Assembly (NCBI RefSeq): GCF_000382185.1
Contig: NZ_KB907784.1
Span: forward strand, 1,513,633-1,577,632
Length of the DNA: 64,000 nucleotides
Direction: 5' to 3'
DNA from: Bordetella sp. FB-8
GTDB taxonomy: Bacteria > Pseudomonadota > Gammaproteobacteria > Burkholderiales > Burkholderiaceae_B
In this document: piece by piece, positions 1-8,848 of the stretch
How the letters are laid out: each line of letters starts with the position of its first letter
Numbering within the stretch: the first letter of the stretch is position 1
Translations under genes and position numbers: made by a program
The notes under the pieces: generated by a model
Told to the model about the DNA's origin: nothing
Databases searched by the model: none
Seen by the model: only the letters and a program-made list of their open reading frames with translations

Positions 1-143
1 CCGTAGGGGTTCATGACTGAAATGTCTTCGGGCTTGTTATACAGGTCGATATCCCGGATTTCGAAGTCCATGCCTTTCTCGAAAAGCACAAAGCGGCAGC
101 GTTGCGAAAAAGGGCAGGTCGTGCCGGAGTAGAGCACCATCAT
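1..143 (-). CDS. sspA: Stringent starvation protein A (5' part only)
   Basis: Only the first 47 codons are inside the window; the gene runs off the left edge. The start is one of two adjacent ATG codons (140 or 143). The N-terminus shows the thioredoxin-fold opening of GST-like proteins: a short hydrophobic strand, then SGTTCPFSQRCRF, with a CPFS motif at the usual glutathione-site position. This matches SspA, an RNA-polymerase-associated GST-fold protein that helps transcription under starvation and acid stress. That function is family knowledge. It is divergent from mscL across about 250 bp. Confidence 0.85.
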   Translation of the reverse strand, partial: MMVLYSGTTCPFSQRCRFVLFEKGMDFEIRDIDLYNKPEDISVMNPY

Positions 144-306
144 GGCGGGTAAGTCCTTGTATTTAAGAGCAAAGCCCAGAATCCGCGCTAAAAATGGGGA
201 CACTGGCGCGTAGCCGATTATGGAGTTAGTGTAGCTTTTTTTCTGCAGGCGCGTTTCCGGAAAGCCACAAGGCGTGGTCCGGGCAAGGCGTTGTGGCGAT
301 TTGTAA

Positions 307-320
307 CAATGGCGCCATTG
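307..320. promoter_or_regulatory. 14-bp perfect palindrome upstream of mscL
   Basis: CAATGGCGCCATTG reads the same on both strands. It lies in the 257-bp region between divergent sspA and mscL, about 80 bp before the mscL start. It could be an operator or a chance palindrome; no regulator can be assigned. Nothing else notable was seen in positions 144-400. Confidence 0.3.
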
Positions 321-400
321 CGGCTGCGTATCATAGCCACCGGCCTGGCCGGAACCGTTTGTTCAAACCGAATATGGGCTTGCGTCATAAGGGGATAAAA

Positions 401-832
401 ATGAGCTTTGTCAAAGAATTTCGCGCTTTTGCCGTCAAAGGCAGTGTCATCGACCTGGCCGTGGGCGTGATCATCGGAGCGGCCTTCGGCAAGATCGTCG
501 ATTCGCTGGTCAAGGACATCGTCATGCCCATCATCAACTTCGTGCTGGGGGGATCGGTGGACTTCACCAACAAGTTCATCGTGCTCGCCATGCCCAAGGG
601 ATACACCGGCCCGATGACCTATGCCGACCTGACCAAGGCCGGCGCCAACGTGCTGGCCTGGGGCAACTTCGCCACCATCATCATCAACTTCGTCCTGCTG
701 GCCCTGGTGATCTTCTGGATGGTCAAGGGCATCAACATAGCCCGCAAGAAGGACGAGGCGCCCACGCCTGCTCCCGTCACGCCCGAGGACGTGGCGCTGC
801 TGCGCGAGATCCGCGACTTGCTCAAAAAGTGA
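401..832 (+). CDS. mscL: Large-conductance mechanosensitive channel MscL
   Basis: 143 aa, close to the usual 135-150 aa. It forms the homopentameric inner-membrane channel that opens under high membrane tension during hypo-osmotic shock. The N-terminus [20 protein letters not shown] is the conserved MscL opening. TM1 (about residues 15-45) has the small-residue pore-lining pattern, followed by a periplasmic loop, TM2 (about 85-110) and a charged cytoplasmic helix ending in [11 protein letters not shown]. The ATG at 401 was chosen over an upstream in-frame ATG at 293 because it matches the family N-terminus and follows an AAGGGG Shine-Dalgarno-like sequence. It is transcribed toward lipB with a 37-bp gap. 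Confidence 0.95.
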   Translation: MSFVKEFRAFAVKGSVIDLAVGVIIGAAFGKIVDSLVKDIVMPIINFVLGGSVDFTNKFIVLAMPKGYTGPMTYADLTKAGANVLAWGNFATIIINFVLLALVIFWMVKGINIARKKDEAPTPAPVTPEDVALLREIRDLLKK

Positions 833-869
833 GTCCAAGAGGGCCGGCCGTCTTTGATATGAAAGCAGT

Positions 870-1559
870 GTGATGCAGGTTCGCGTTCTGCCCTCCCCGG
901 CGCCGTATCGGGAAACCTGGGAGGCCATGCGGGCCTTCACCGAGGCGCGCTCGGTCGATACGCCCGACCAGATCTGGCTGGTCGAGCACCCGCCCGTCTT
1001 CACCCTGGGCCTGGCGGGCAAGCCCGAGCACATCCTGGACGCGCATGGCATCGAGGTAGTCCGGACCGACCGCGGCGGCCAGGTCACTTATCACGGCCCC
1101 GGGCAGGTCGTGGCCTACGTGCTGCTGGATCTGCAGCGAGCCGGTTACTTCGTCAAGGAATATGTGCGCCGCGTGGAGCAGGCCGTGATCGATCTGCTGC
1201 GCGAGCTGGGTATTGCCGATGCATGCCTGAAACCCGGCGCGCCAGGCGTCTATGTGTCCTGGCCGCGTGGCAGAGGCGGATCTGTCGCGGCAACGCAGCC
1301 GACGGAACTGGCCAAGATCTCCGCACTAGGCATCAAGGTGCGCAACGGCCGCACGTACCACGGCGTGGCGCTCAACGTGGATATGGACCTGGCCCCCTTC
1401 ACCTGGATAAACCCCTGCGGCTATGAGGGTTTGCGCACCGTCGACCTGGCCGCGTGCGGGTGCCGCATCGGCCTGCGGGAAGCGGGCGAGCGGCTGGCCC
1501 TGACCCTGGAGCGTGCCCTGTCCGCCCCGCGCACGCCAGCCGGCCCGCAGCCGGGGTAG
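870..1559 (+). CDS. lipB: Octanoyltransferase LipB
   Basis: 229 aa. Transfers octanoate from acyl carrier protein to lipoyl domains, the first step of de novo lipoate synthesis. The family signature [12 protein letters not shown] is near residues 68-79. The catalytic lysine lies in the [11 protein letters not shown] stretch, and the nucleophilic cysteine in INPCGYEG is about residue 183. The start is GTG at 870 or the adjacent ATG at 873; an in-frame stop at 855-857 rules out anything longer. No strong ribosome-binding site is visible. A five-codon reading frame, ATG at 859 with its TGA at 871-873, overlaps the start, so translation could be coupled. Followed by lipA after 36 bp. Confidence 0.93.
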   Translation: MMQVRVLPSPAPYRETWEAMRAFTEARSVDTPDQIWLVEHPPVFTLGLAGKPEHILDAHGIEVVRTDRGGQVTYHGPGQVVAYVLLDLQRAGYFVKEYVRRVEQAVIDLLRELGIADACLKPGAPGVYVSWPRGRGGSVAATQPTELAKISALGIKVRNGRTYHGVALNVDMDLAPFTWINPCGYEGLRTVDLAACGCRIGLREAGERLALTLERALSAPRTPAGPQPG

Positions 1560-1568
1560 CAGTAGAAT

Positions 1569-1591
1569 GGGGTTCGGACGAACGGAACCCC
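1569..1591 (+). promoter_or_regulatory. Stem-loop just before the lipA start
   Basis: GGGGTTC (1569-1575) pairs with GAACCCC (1585-1591), giving a 7-bp stem that ends four bases before the lipA ATG at 1596. The stem occupies the place where the ribosome-binding site would be, so folding could limit lipA initiation. The structure is seen; any regulatory role is inference. Confidence 0.35.
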
Positions 1592-1595
1592 TGCA

Positions 1596-2576
1596 ATGAC
1601 TTCTGTACCTGAATCTCTCGCCGCGCCCCAGGCTTCTGACCCGCATCAGAAGCAAAAGAACAAGTTCAAGGTCAAGACCATTCCCATCGAGGTCGAAAAG
1701 CCGGCCGACCGGTTGAAGAAGCCCGAATGGATCCGCGTGAAGGCGGCCACGACCGGCTCGCGCTTTTTCGAGATCAAACGCATTCTGCGCGAGCACAATC
1801 TGCATACGGTGTGCGAAGAAGCCTCCTGCCCGAACATCGGCGAATGCTTCGGCAAGGGCACGGCCACCTTCATGATCATGGGCGATAAGTGCACGCGGCG
1901 CTGCCCGTTCTGCGATGTGGGCCACGGTTATCCCGACCCGCTGGACAAGGACGAGCCGATCAACCTGGCGCGCACTATTGCCGCGCTCAAGCTCAATTAC
2001 GTGGTGATCACCTCGGTGGATCGCGACGACCAGAAAGACGGCGGCGCAGCGCACTTCGTCGATTGCATCGCCCGTACGCGCGAGCTGTCGCCCAATACGC
2101 GTATCGAGATCCTGGTGCCGGATTTCCGCGGTCGCCTGGATCGCGCGCTGGCCATTCTGAACGCCGGTCCGCCGGATGTGATGAATCACAACCTGGAAAC
2201 GGTGCCGCGTCTGTACAAGAAGGCCCGGCCCGGTGCCGATTACGCGCATTCGCTCAAGCTGTTGGCCGAATTCAAGGCGCTGCATCCGGACGTGCCCACC
2301 AAGTCCGGCCTGATGCTGGGTCTGGGCGAAACCGATGATGAAATCCTGCAGGTGATGCGCGACATGCGTGCGCACAATGTGGACATGATCACTATCGGGC
2401 AGTATCTGCAGCCTTCCGAGTATCACCTTCCGGTGCAGCGGTATGTGCACCCCGATACGTTCGCGATGTTCGAGCGCGAGGCGTATGCGATGGGCTTCAC
2501 GCACGCCGCGGTGGGGGCGATGGTGCGCTCTTCATACCATGCGGACCAGCAGGCGCATGCGGCCGGGGTGGCCTGA
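1596..2576 (+). CDS. lipA: Lipoyl synthase LipA
   Basis: 326 aa. A radical SAM enzyme that inserts two sulfur atoms into protein-bound octanoyl groups. Both iron-sulfur cluster motifs are visible: the auxiliary-cluster cysteines at 73, 78 and 84 (C-x4-C-x5-C in [12 protein letters not shown]), and the radical SAM motif CTRRCPFC with cysteines at 99, 103 and 106. The SSY near the C-terminus (VRSSYHAD) supplies the conserved serine that contacts the auxiliary cluster. It is paired with lipB in the same order as in many proteobacteria. The gene ends 9 bp before the convergent Nif3-family gene. Confidence 0.97.
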   Translation: MTSVPESLAAPQASDPHQKQKNKFKVKTIPIEVEKPADRLKKPEWIRVKAATTGSRFFEIKRILREHNLHTVCEEASCPNIGECFGKGTATFMIMGDKCTRRCPFCDVGHGYPDPLDKDEPINLARTIAALKLNYVVITSVDRDDQKDGGAAHFVDCIARTRELSPNTRIEILVPDFRGRLDRALAILNAGPPDVMNHNLETVPRLYKKARPGADYAHSLKLLAEFKALHPDVPTKSGLMLGLGETDDEILQVMRDMRAHNVDMITIGQYLQPSEYHLPVQRYVHPDTFAMFEREAYAMGFTHAAVGAMVRSSYHADQQAHAAGVA

Positions 2577-2585
2577 AGCCGCAGG

Positions 2586-3362
2586 TCACACCGGGTTGTC
2601 GATATCGATGAATTCGACCTTGATCCCGAAATGCTCGGCCACAGCCGCGCCCAAGGCCTGCACGCCGTAGCGCTCGGTGGCGTGGTGGCCGGCGCAAATG
2701 AATCCGGTGCCGGTTTCGCGTGCCAGATGCACGGTCGGCTCCGAGGCTTCACCCGTGATGTAGGCGTTGGCGCCGGCTTCGATGGCGGCGTCCAGCCAGC
2801 CTTGTGCGGCACCGGTACACCAGGCGATGCGGCCGATGGGTTGCGCGAGATCGCCCACGGTCAGGGGCGCGCGGTTCAGGCGCTGGGCGACGCGTTCGGC
2901 GAGTTCGCCCAGCGTGGACAGCCCGGGGGCGGTGCCCAGCCAGATGAGATTGTCGGGCCCGCAGGTGTCGGGCAGGCCGTTCGCGCCGGTTTGCGGCGTC
3001 AGGCCCAGGATACCGGCAAGCTGAGCGTTGTTGCCCAGCCTGGGGTGGGCATCGAGCGGCAGGTGGTAGGCGAAGAGGTTGATCTCGTGGGCCAGCGCCA
3101 GCGCCAGCCGCGTGCGGCGGGGACCGCGTACGCGCGGGTCTTCGTTTTTCCAGAACCAGCCGTGGTGTACCAGCACAGCGTCGGCCTTGCGTTCGACGGC
3201 GGCGCGCAGCAACGCCTCGCTGGCCGTGACCCCGGCGATAATGGAACCTATGCGCTCGCGCCCTTCGACCTGAAGGCCATTGGGGCAGTAGTCCTTGAAA
3301 CGCGCGGCTTGCAGGGTGTCGTCCAGCCAAGCGGCCAGTTCGCGGGTGGCGATCGTTTTCAT
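2586..3362 (-). CDS. Nif3/YbgI-family metal-binding protein (GTP cyclohydrolase I type 2-like)
   Basis: 258 aa, a normal length for short Nif3 proteins. Family motifs include [11 protein letters not shown] (about residues 65-75), [15 protein letters not shown] (about 98-112) and [14 protein letters not shown] near the C-terminus; together these histidines and acidic residues form the dinuclear metal site of the toroidal Nif3/YbgI hexamers. The cellular role of the family is not settled. The ATG at 3362 was chosen because upstream codons extend toward the divergent protease gene and do not look like the family. Intergenic distance to that gene is 22 bp. Confidence 0.88.
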   Translation of the reverse strand: MKTIATRELAAWLDDTLQAARFKDYCPNGLQVEGRERIGSIIAGVTASEALLRAAVERKADAVLVHHGWFWKNEDPRVRGPRRTRLALALAHEINLFAYHLPLDAHPRLGNNAQLAGILGLTPQTGANGLPDTCGPDNLIWLGTAPGLSTLGELAERVAQRLNRAPLTVGDLAQPIGRIAWCTGAAQGWLDAAIEAGANAYITGEASEPTVHLARETGTGFICAGHHATERYGVQALGAAVAEHFGIKVEFIDIDNPV

Positions 3363-3384
3363 CGTTGAGGTGTTCCAAGGGATC

Positions 3385-4287
3385 ATGCGTCGCCTTTGGC
3401 TGATATTTGCACAGGCCGTCACGATTTGTCTGGCCATTTTATTCGTCATCACCACGCTGCGGCCGGACTGGCTGCGACTGGCCGGGCCGTATCAGCCCGC
3501 GCCGCGGCAGGCCGATCTGGAGCCGCCGTCGCGCTTGCCCAATCCGGGCAGCCCGGTGCTGGGCCGTGGGCCGGCGGCAGTGCGGCGCGGCGGCCTGGTG
3601 TCGTATGCCGACGCCGCGGCGCGCGCGATGCCGTGGGTGCTCAACGTGTACACCACCAAACACGTGGATGTACCCCTGGTGCCGTTGCCCGACGATCCCA
3701 CGCTGCAGCACCTGCTCGAGCAGGTGCCGGGCATGAGCCGGCGCCGGTCCGCCTCCAGCCTGGGTTCGGGCGTGATCATGCGCAAGGACGGCTACGTGCT
3801 GACCAACTACCATGTGGTCGAGGCGGCTGATGCCATCGAGGTTGTCTTGAGTGATGGTCGCAAGACGGCAGCGAAGTTGGTGGGTTCGGATCCGGATACC
3901 GACTTGGCCGTGCTCAAGCTGGAGGGCAAGTTGAGCCGTTTGCCGGTAGCGGCGCTGGCGCCCGACAACTCCCTGCGGGTGGGCGACGTGGTGCTGGCCA
4001 TCGGCGACCCGTTCGGCGTGGGGCTGACCACGACGCAAGGCATCGTCTCGGCCCTGGGCCGCAATGGGCTGGGTATCAACACGTTCGAGAATTTCATTCA
4101 GACCGACGCGGCCATCAATCCGGGCAATTCGGGCGGCGCCTTGATCGATACCCGCGGCCAATTGGTGGGTATCAACACCGCCATTTATTCGGACACAGGC
4201 GGTTCAATGGGCATCGGTTTTGCCATTCCCGTTGCGGCGGCGCGGCAGGTCATGGGCAAGATCATCCACGCTGCCCGGGTAAAGTAG
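3385..4287 (+). CDS. Membrane-anchored trypsin-like (S1C, Deg family) serine protease without a PDZ domain
   Basis: 300 aa. An N-terminal signal anchor (about residues 6-24) precedes a periplasmic trypsin-fold domain. The triad is intact: His143 in TNYHVV, Asp173 in DTDLAVLK and Ser249 in PGNSGGAL. DegS/DO-like proteases next to tat genes in related bacteria normally continue about 80-90 residues into a PDZ domain. Here the frame stops right after the protease core ([10 protein letters not shown]), and none of the downstream frames resembles a PDZ domain. It may therefore be a truncated derivative with unregulated or altered activity. The ATG at 3385 precedes the hydrophobic anchor. Convergent with tatC. 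Confidence 0.85.
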   Translation: MRRLWLIFAQAVTICLAILFVITTLRPDWLRLAGPYQPAPRQADLEPPSRLPNPGSPVLGRGPAAVRRGGLVSYADAAARAMPWVLNVYTTKHVDVPLVPLPDDPTLQHLLEQVPGMSRRRSASSLGSGVIMRKDGYVLTNYHVVEAADAIEVVLSDGRKTAAKLVGSDPDTDLAVLKLEGKLSRLPVAALAPDNSLRVGDVVLAIGDPFGVGLTTTQGIVSALGRNGLGINTFENFIQTDAAINPGNSGGALIDTRGQLVGINTAIYSDTGGSMGIGFAIPVAAARQVMGKIIHAARVK

Positions 4288-4356
4288 CCACAAGGCGCAG
4301 GCTGCGTCGGGTCGGCCGTGCCGGCGCATGCGGACGCAGGTGTGTGCGGTGCCTAG

Positions 4357-4411
4357 GCAGGCCGCACCTATTGCAGGCCGCACCTATGCAGGCCGCACCT
4401 ATGCAGGCCGC
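4357..4411. repeat. 15-bp tandem repeat between protease gene and tatC
   Basis: The unit GCAGGCCGCACCTAT occurs at 4357-4371, 4373-4387 and 4388-4402, with one extra T between the first two copies; a partial fourth copy starts at 4403. It lies in the 128-bp gap between the convergent protease and tatC genes, immediately beside the tatC stop. Confidence 0.8.
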
Positions 4412-4415
4412 CCGT

Positions 4416-5210
4416 TCAGTCGCGCTCGGTCAGGTCGGTGGAGGCGGATTCTTCCTTGCTCTTTCTGGGCTGTACGAAGCGGGCGGCCAGCAACCCCAGC
4501 TCGAAGAGCAGGCACAGGGGTACGGCCAGCAGGCACATGCTGAGCATGTCGGGCGGCGTGACCACGGCGGCGATGACGAAGGCGGCCACGATCATGTAGC
4601 CGCGCATGCTGCGCAGCTTGTCCAACTGCACGATGCCCGTCTTGACCAGCAGCACCACGATCACCGGTACCTCGAAGGTGACGCCGAAGGCCAGAAACAT
4701 GGTCATGACGAAGCTGAGGTAGGCCTCGATGTCCGGCGCTGGCGTGATCGAGTGCGGGGCGAAGTTGGCAATGAAATGGAAGACCGTGCGAAAGACGAAG
4801 AAATAGCAGAACGCCATGCCCAGGATGAAGAGCAGCGTAGTGGAGACGATGAGCGGCAGTGCCAGGCGCTTTTCGTGGCGGTACAAGCCGGGGGCGACAA
4901 AGGCCCAGGCCTGGTAGAGCACGATGGGCAGGGCGATCACCAAGGCGGCCATCATGGTGACCTTGACCGGCACCATGAAGGGCGTGATGACGCCGGTGGC
5001 GATCATGTGCGTGCCCTGCGGCAACGCATTGAGCATGGGTTTGGCCAGCAGATCGTAGATGAACGAGGCACCGGGGTAGAGAAAGAGCGCAATGAATACC
5101 ACCGCTACCGCCGCGCCGGCCTTGATAAGGCGCGAGCGCAACTCGATCAGGTGGGAGATGAAGCTTTCTTCTTTCTGCGTTTCTTCTTCGGGGCTGGCGG
5201 TAGAACTCAC
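4416..5210 (-). CDS. tatC: Sec-independent protein translocase TatC
   Basis: 264 aa, six predicted membrane spans. TatC is the signal-peptide receptor of the twin-arginine translocase that exports folded proteins. The cytoplasmic N-terminus contains the conserved SFISHLIELRSRL motif (about residues 16-28). Further conserved features are VAPGLYRHEKR after TM2, FEVPVIVVLL in TM4 and a VVTPPDMLSM loop before TM5-6. The charged C-terminal tail (RKSKEES) is cytoplasmic. It overlaps tatB by 4 bp, which is consistent with translational coupling. Confidence 0.96.
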   Translation of the reverse strand: MSSTASPEEETQKEESFISHLIELRSRLIKAGAAVAVVFIALFLYPGASFIYDLLAKPMLNALPQGTHMIATGVITPFMVPVKVTMMAALVIALPIVLYQAWAFVAPGLYRHEKRLALPLIVSTTLLFILGMAFCYFFVFRTVFHFIANFAPHSITPAPDIEAYLSFVMTMFLAFGVTFEVPVIVVLLVKTGIVQLDKLRSMRGYMIVAAFVIAAVVTPPDMLSMCLLAVPLCLLFELGLLAARFVQPRKSKEESASTDLTERD

Positions 5211-5761
5211 GTGGGCGTACCCGTGGTGGGGTTGACGGGTGGTTTGGCCGGCGGCTCGGGCGGCGCGGCAACCGCGGGCATGGTTTGGGCCAGAGGCAGT
5301 TCGGCCTGAGCCGAATGGACCTGTGTCGGGACCGGGGCAGGCTCGGCGGATGCCGTTTCCTGTGCGCCGGCCTCGGGCGCGGCCAGGGCAGGCGCCGCAG
5401 CTTCTGCAACAGGCTGCTCGGCCAACGCGGCGTTGGGATCGACGATGCGCTTTTTGGTCTCGGCCATGGCGTCGTCGAGCTGGGCCTGCAAGGTTTGCCC
5501 GGCGCTGTGGATGGTGTTCTGGGTTTCCTGCAGCGAGTTGCGCAGTTCGCCCGCGGCTTCATCCATGCCCTGCTTGAGCTTGCGGAACTCGTCGAGCTCG
5601 ATCTCGCGCTGGATGTCGGCCTTGACGTCGTTGACATAACGCTGCGCACGGCCCATCAGATGGCCGACGGTGCGGGCCACCTTGGGTAGGCGCTCGGGAC
5701 CGATGACCACCAGCGCGACTACGCCGATGGTCGCCAGTTCGGCAAAACTGAAGTCGAACAT
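5207..5761 (-). CDS. tatB: Sec-independent protein translocase TatB
   Basis: 184 aa. One N-terminal transmembrane helix (about 5-21) containing the family motif VIGPERLP is followed by an amphipathic helix and a long charged coiled region to about residue 110. An Ala/Pro-rich tail makes up the rest, as usual for TatB. It forms the TatBC receptor complex. Its start overlaps the tatA stop by one base (TGATG), and its stop overlaps the tatC start by four. Confidence 0.94.
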   Translation of the reverse strand: MFDFSFAELATIGVVALVVIGPERLPKVARTVGHLMGRAQRYVNDVKADIQREIELDEFRKLKQGMDEAAGELRNSLQETQNTIHSAGQTLQAQLDDAMAETKKRIVDPNAALAEQPVAEAAAPALAAPEAGAQETASAEPAPVPTQVHSAQAELPLAQTMPAVAAPPEPPAKPPVNPTTGTPT

Positions 5762-5988
5762 CAGGGCTGGGTTTTCTCTTTGGCCTCGACGTCGATGGTC
5801 TCGCCCGTGACGATCTTTTGCGCGACTTGCTGCGGGGCCGGGTCAGCGGCGCCGTCCTTCATGCCTTCCTTGAAGCCCTTGACGGCTACGCCGAGATCGG
5901 AGCCGACGTTGCGCAGTTTCTTGGTGCCGAAGATCAAAGCCACGATCACCAGAACGATCATCCAATGCCAAATGCTGAAGCTGCCCAT
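5761..5988 (-). CDS. tatA: Sec-independent protein translocase TatA
   Basis: 75 aa. Single N-terminal transmembrane helix [19 protein letters not shown] with the conserved [14 protein letters not shown] hinge and an amphipathic helix with FKEGMKDG. TatA oligomers make the transport pathway of the Tat system. The start at 5988 is supported by GGAG a few bases upstream and by the family N-terminus MGSFSIWHW; a longer in-frame reading to 6108 runs into hinT. It is first of tatABC, 13 bp after hinT. Confidence 0.95.
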   Translation of the reverse strand: MGSFSIWHWMIVLVIVALIFGTKKLRNVGSDLGVAVKGFKEGMKDGAADPAPQQVAQKIVTGETIDVEAKEKTQP

Positions 5989-6001
5989 TTGAGAGACTCC
6001 T

Positions 6002-6373
6002 TTAAGCGGCCGGCGTGGCCATGCGTGCCTGCCATGGGCGCGGGCCGCCGAGTATGTGGAAATGCAGATGGGGGACTTCCTGGCCACCGTCCTTGCCGGC
6101 GTTGGCAACCAGGCGGAACCCGCCTTCGGGCCCGGGGCGGCAACCGTTCTCGGCAGCCAACCGTGGGATCAAGACCATCATTCTACCCAACCAACCGGCG
6201 TCGGCGGCGCTAACGTCTTCCAGTGAAACAAAGTGTTTGCGCGGAACCACCAACAGATGCACCGGCGCGGCAGGGTTGATGTCGTGAAAGACGACGCAAT
6301 CCTCGTCCTCGTGGACTTTCGTGGACGAGATGTCGCCTTTGACGATCTTGCAGAAGATACAGTTTTCGCTCAT
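6002..6373 (-). CDS. hinT: HIT-family nucleotide hydrolase (HinT type)
   Basis: 123 aa. The histidine-triad signature HLHFHIL has His at 102, 104 and 106, the last acting as the nucleophile in purine nucleoside phosphoramidate hydrolysis. The N-terminal [11 protein letters not shown] with two cysteines is typical of bacterial HinT. It sits between hisE and tatA in the his-tat block, 10 bp downstream of hisE, an arrangement widely seen in betaproteobacteria. The start at 6373 fits the family N-terminus MSENCIFC; an upstream in-frame ATG at 6412 would overlap hisE. Confidence 0.93.
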   Translation of the reverse strand: MSENCIFCKIVKGDISSTKVHEDEDCVVFHDINPAAPVHLLVVPRKHFVSLEDVSAADAGWLGRMMVLIPRLAAENGCRPGPEGGFRLVANAGKDGGQEVPHLHFHILGGPRPWQARMATPAA

Positions 6374-6383
6374 GGATGCCTCA

Positions 6384-6728
6384 TTAGGCAGGACGACGGG
6401 CTTTTTCTTCAAGTCCGGAAAGACCCTCGCGGCGGGCCAGTTCGGCCAGCACGTCCTCGGGGCGCAGATTGTAGTGCGTGAGCGCGACCAAGCAATGGAA
6501 CCACAGATCGGCGGTTTCGGAAACGATGCGCTCGGCCTGCCCGTCCTTGGCGGCCATGACGAGTTCGGTGGCTTCCTCGCCGATCTTCTTCAAAAAGGCG
6601 TCGGGTCCTTTGGACAGGAGCTTGGCCACATAGGAAGTTTGCGGGTCGCCGCCGCGGTCGGGACGACGCATGGCCAGGGTGTCGGCCAGGCGGGCCAGCA
6701 GGTCGCCGGTGGATACGGGATCGGTCAT
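6384..6728 (-). CDS. hisE: Phosphoribosyl-ATP pyrophosphatase HisE
   Basis: 114 aa. Second step of histidine synthesis: hydrolyses PR-ATP to PR-AMP and pyrophosphate. It is an all-alpha MazG-like fold with the metal-binding pattern [11 protein letters not shown] (about residues 47-57) and [13 protein letters not shown] (about 71-83). It is encoded separately from hisI, as in other Burkholderiales. Its start overlaps the hisI stop by 4 bp. Confidence 0.95.
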   Translation of the reverse strand: MTDPVSTGDLLARLADTLAMRRPDRGGDPQTSYVAKLLSKGPDAFLKKIGEEATELVMAAKDGQAERIVSETADLWFHCLVALTHYNLRPEDVLAELARREGLSGLEEKARRPA

Positions 6729-7159
6729 TTGTAGATCAGTTCGGGGTCTTTGAGCACCGGGTCGACGGTGATCCAGGCCGCCTGCTCGGCCGTGCCGTCC
6801 AGGCGGCGGTAGAAGCAGCTGGCGCGGCCGGTGTGGCAGGCGATGCCGCCGATCTGCTCGACTTTGAGCAGGATGACATCGCCGTCGCAGTCCAGTCGCA
6901 GCTCATGCACCTGCTGCACGTGGCCGGATTCCTCTCCCTTGCGCCACAGACGCTTGCGCGAGCGCGACCAGTACACGGCGCGGCCGGTGGCGGCGGTCTC
7001 GTACAGTGACTGGCGGTTCATCCAGGCCACCATCAGCACCTGGCCGGTATTGGCGTCCTGGGCGATGGCGGGGATCAAGCCTTGTTCGTCGAAGGCGACC
7101 TCGGCCAGCCAGTCGGGCTGACCGGTGTCGACGGGGGGCTTGCGGTGGGTGTCGCACAT
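6725..7159 (-). CDS. hisI: Phosphoribosyl-AMP cyclohydrolase HisI
   Basis: 144 aa. Third step of histidine synthesis, opening the adenine ring of PR-AMP. Signature features are [12 protein letters not shown], the [17 protein letters not shown] segment and the metal-binding LDCDGD, followed by the paired cysteines in [15 protein letters not shown] that bind zinc. Short spacing (21 bp) after hisF; overlaps hisE by 4 bp. Confidence 0.96.
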   Translation of the reverse strand: MCDTHRKPPVDTGQPDWLAEVAFDEQGLIPAIAQDANTGQVLMVAWMNRQSLYETAATGRAVYWSRSRKRLWRKGEESGHVQQVHELRLDCDGDVILLKVEQIGGIACHTGRASCFYRRLDGTAEQAAWITVDPVLKDPELIYK

Positions 7160-7180
7160 GAAAGTCTCGCTGGCGGTTTT

Positions 7181-8074
7181 TCAGAGCCGCACGGGGATGC
7201 CGCGCTCGGCCATGTACGCTTTGCACTCGCGCACGGAATGCTGGCCGAAGTGGAAGATGCTGGCCGCCAGCACGGCGCTGGCGCGGCCCAGCGTGACGCC
7301 GTCGGCCATGTGCTGCAGATTGCCCACGCCGCCGGAGGCGATCACGGGCACGGGTACGGCGTCGGACACCGCGCGCGTGAGCGCCAGGTCGAAGCCGGCT
7401 TTGGTGCCGTCGCGGTCCATGCTGGTGAGCAAAATCTCGCCCGCGCCGTAGGCGGCCATGCGGCGCGCCCAGGCGATGGCGTCCAGGCCTGTGGCCTTGC
7501 GGCCGCCGTGGGTGTAGACCTCCCAGCGGTCGGGCGCGCCTTCGGATGAGGCCTTGCGCGCATCGATGGCCACCACGATGCATTGCGAGCCGTGGTAGTC
7601 GCTGGCGGCACGCACCAGTTCGGGATTGGCCACGGCGGCACTGTTGATGCTGATCTTGTCCGCGCCGGCGTTGAGCAGGCGCTGGATGTCGGACACCTGG
7701 CGCACGCCGCCGCCCACCGTGAGCGGAATGAAGACCTGCGAGGCCACCTGCTCGATGATGGGCAGGATCAAGTCGCGGCCGTCGCTGGTGGCGGTGATGT
7801 CCAGGAAGGTGAGCTCGTCGGCGCCCTGCTCGTCGTAGCGGCGCGCGATCTGGACCGGGTCGCCGGCGTCGGTAAGGTTGACGAAGTTCACGCCCTTGAC
7901 CACGCGCCCGGCGGTGACGTCCAGGCAAGGGATGATGCGCCGAGTCAAAGCGCTTGTCGCGCTTTGACTCGGCGCATCATCCCTTGCGGGGCGTCCGTGG
8001 ACTCCCCCCCCTTGGTCCCCCCCTCCGAGAGGGGGGGGGGGGAGATGCGTCGTGCGGGCGTTGTCGCTGTTCAT
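7181..8074 (-). CDS. hisF: Imidazole glycerol phosphate synthase cyclase subunit HisF, with an unusual N-terminal extension
   Basis: A (beta/alpha)8 barrel that, with HisH, makes imidazole glycerol phosphate and AICAR from PRFAR. The core is clear: [17 protein letters not shown] with the catalytic aspartate, [32 protein letters not shown]. The only ATG before the core is at 8074, where it overlaps the hisA stop (ATGA). It yields 297 aa, about 42 more than the family, and the extra part is a Pro/Gly-rich reading of homopolymer tracts and one arm of a large palindrome. A TTG at 7948 would give a near-normal 255 aa. The region where relatives have ATG reads GCG here, so the start appears to have been rearranged. 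Confidence 0.9.
   Translation of the reverse strand: MNSDNARTTHLPPPPLGGGDQGGGVHGRPARDDAPSQSATSALTRRIIPCLDVTAGRVVKGVNFVNLTDAGDPVQIARRYDEQGADELTFLDITATSDGRDLILPIIEQVASQVFIPLTVGGGVRQVSDIQRLLNAGADKISINSAAVANPELVRAASDYHGSQCIVVAIDARKASSEGAPDRWEVYTHGGRKATGLDAIAWARRMAAYGAGEILLTSMDRDGTKAGFDLALTRAVSDAVPVPVIASGGVGNLQHMADGVTLGRASAVLAASIFHFGQHSVRECKAYMAERGIPVRL
7925..7987. repeat. Perfect 29-bp inverted repeat at the hisF 5' end
   Basis: Left arm 7925-7953 and right arm 7959-7987 are exact reverse complements, separated by a 5-base loop (TTGTC). The left arm encodes the first conserved HisF codons (LTRRIIPC); the right arm is an inverted copy of the same bases upstream of them. A transcript would form a 29-bp hairpin covering the hisF core start. 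It looks like an inverted duplication. Confidence 0.95.
8003..8042. repeat. Cluster of homopolymer tracts (C8, C7, G12) upstream of the hisF core
   Basis: Three runs occur within 40 bp: C8 at 8004-8011, C7 at 8017-8023 and G12 at 8031-8042. The last two form a hairpin (CCCCCCCTC / GAGGGGGGG around CGA). All lie inside the hisF frame if translation begins at 8074, so a change of tract length would shift the frame of the extension. Confidence 0.85.
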
Positions 8075-8811
8075 TGCGCGAGTTCGTCGGCGCGGGCCTG
8101 TGCGGCCTCGAAGTCGAGCGTGCCTTCGTAGATGCTGCGGCCCAGGATGGCGCCTTCGATGCCTTCGTCTTCGACGGCGCAAAGGGCGTCGATGTCGGCG
8201 ATGCCGGCGATGCCGCCGGAGGCGAACACGGGGATGCGCACGTGCTGCGCCAGGCGCACGGTGGCCTCGATGTTCACGCCCGAAAGCATGCCGTCGCGGC
8301 CGATGTCGGTGTAGATGATGGCTTCGCAGCCGTAGTCTTCGAATTTCTTGCCCAGGTCGAGCACGTCGTGCTTGGTGAGCTTGCTCCAGCCGTCGGTGGC
8401 CACTTTGCCGTCGCGCGCGTCCAGGCCGACGATGATGCTGCCGGGGAAAGCGCCGCAGGCATCGTGCAGGAAGCCCGGGTTCTTGACCGCGGCGGTGCCG
8501 ATGATGACGTAGGAGATGCCGGCGTCGAGATAGCGCTCGATGGTGTCGAGGTCGCGGATGCCGCCGCCGATCTGTACCGGGATTTCGTCGCCCACGGCTT
8601 GCAGGATGGCCTTGATGGCGACGCTGTTGGCGGGCTTGCCGGCCACGGCGCCGTTCAGGTCAACCAGGTGCAGGCGCCGCGCGCCCAGTTCCAGCCAGTG
8701 GCGGGCCATGGCGGCGGGTTCTTCGGAGAACACCGTGGCATCGTCCAGGTCGCCCTGGCGCAGGCGCACGCAGTGCCCATCTTTGAGGTCGATGGCGGGG
8801 ATCAGCAGCAT
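8071..8811 (-). CDS. hisA: ProFAR isomerase HisA
   Basis: 246 aa, the usual length. A (beta/alpha)8-barrel isomerase converting ProFAR to PRFAR, the fourth step of histidine synthesis. Catalytic Asp8 is in IPAIDLKDG and the second acid is in TDIGRDGML (about residue 129-137). Phosphate-binding motifs are QIGGGIRD and FASGGIAG. The start at 8811 was chosen for the family N-terminus MLLIPAIDL. The stop overlaps the possible hisF ATG. It is separated from hisH by 83 bp containing a terminator-like hairpin. Confidence 0.97.
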   Translation of the reverse strand: MLLIPAIDLKDGHCVRLRQGDLDDATVFSEEPAAMARHWLELGARRLHLVDLNGAVAGKPANSVAIKAILQAVGDEIPVQIGGGIRDLDTIERYLDAGISYVIIGTAAVKNPGFLHDACGAFPGSIIVGLDARDGKVATDGWSKLTKHDVLDLGKKFEDYGCEAIIYTDIGRDGMLSGVNIEATVRLAQHVRIPVFASGGIAGIADIDALCAVEDEGIEGAILGRSIYEGTLDFEAAQARADELAQ

Positions 8812-8848
8812 GGTCAATGGCGCTTGTCTTGAAGTGTGGAAGGTGAAG

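Noticed and set aside
4357..4411. Short direct repeats considered as a CRISPR array
   Set aside because: The units are contiguous with no spacers and no cas genes are nearby.
4344..5309. Plus-strand frame opposite tatC and tatB
   Set aside because: Low-complexity Gln/His/Gly-rich shadow; tatB and tatC are certain.
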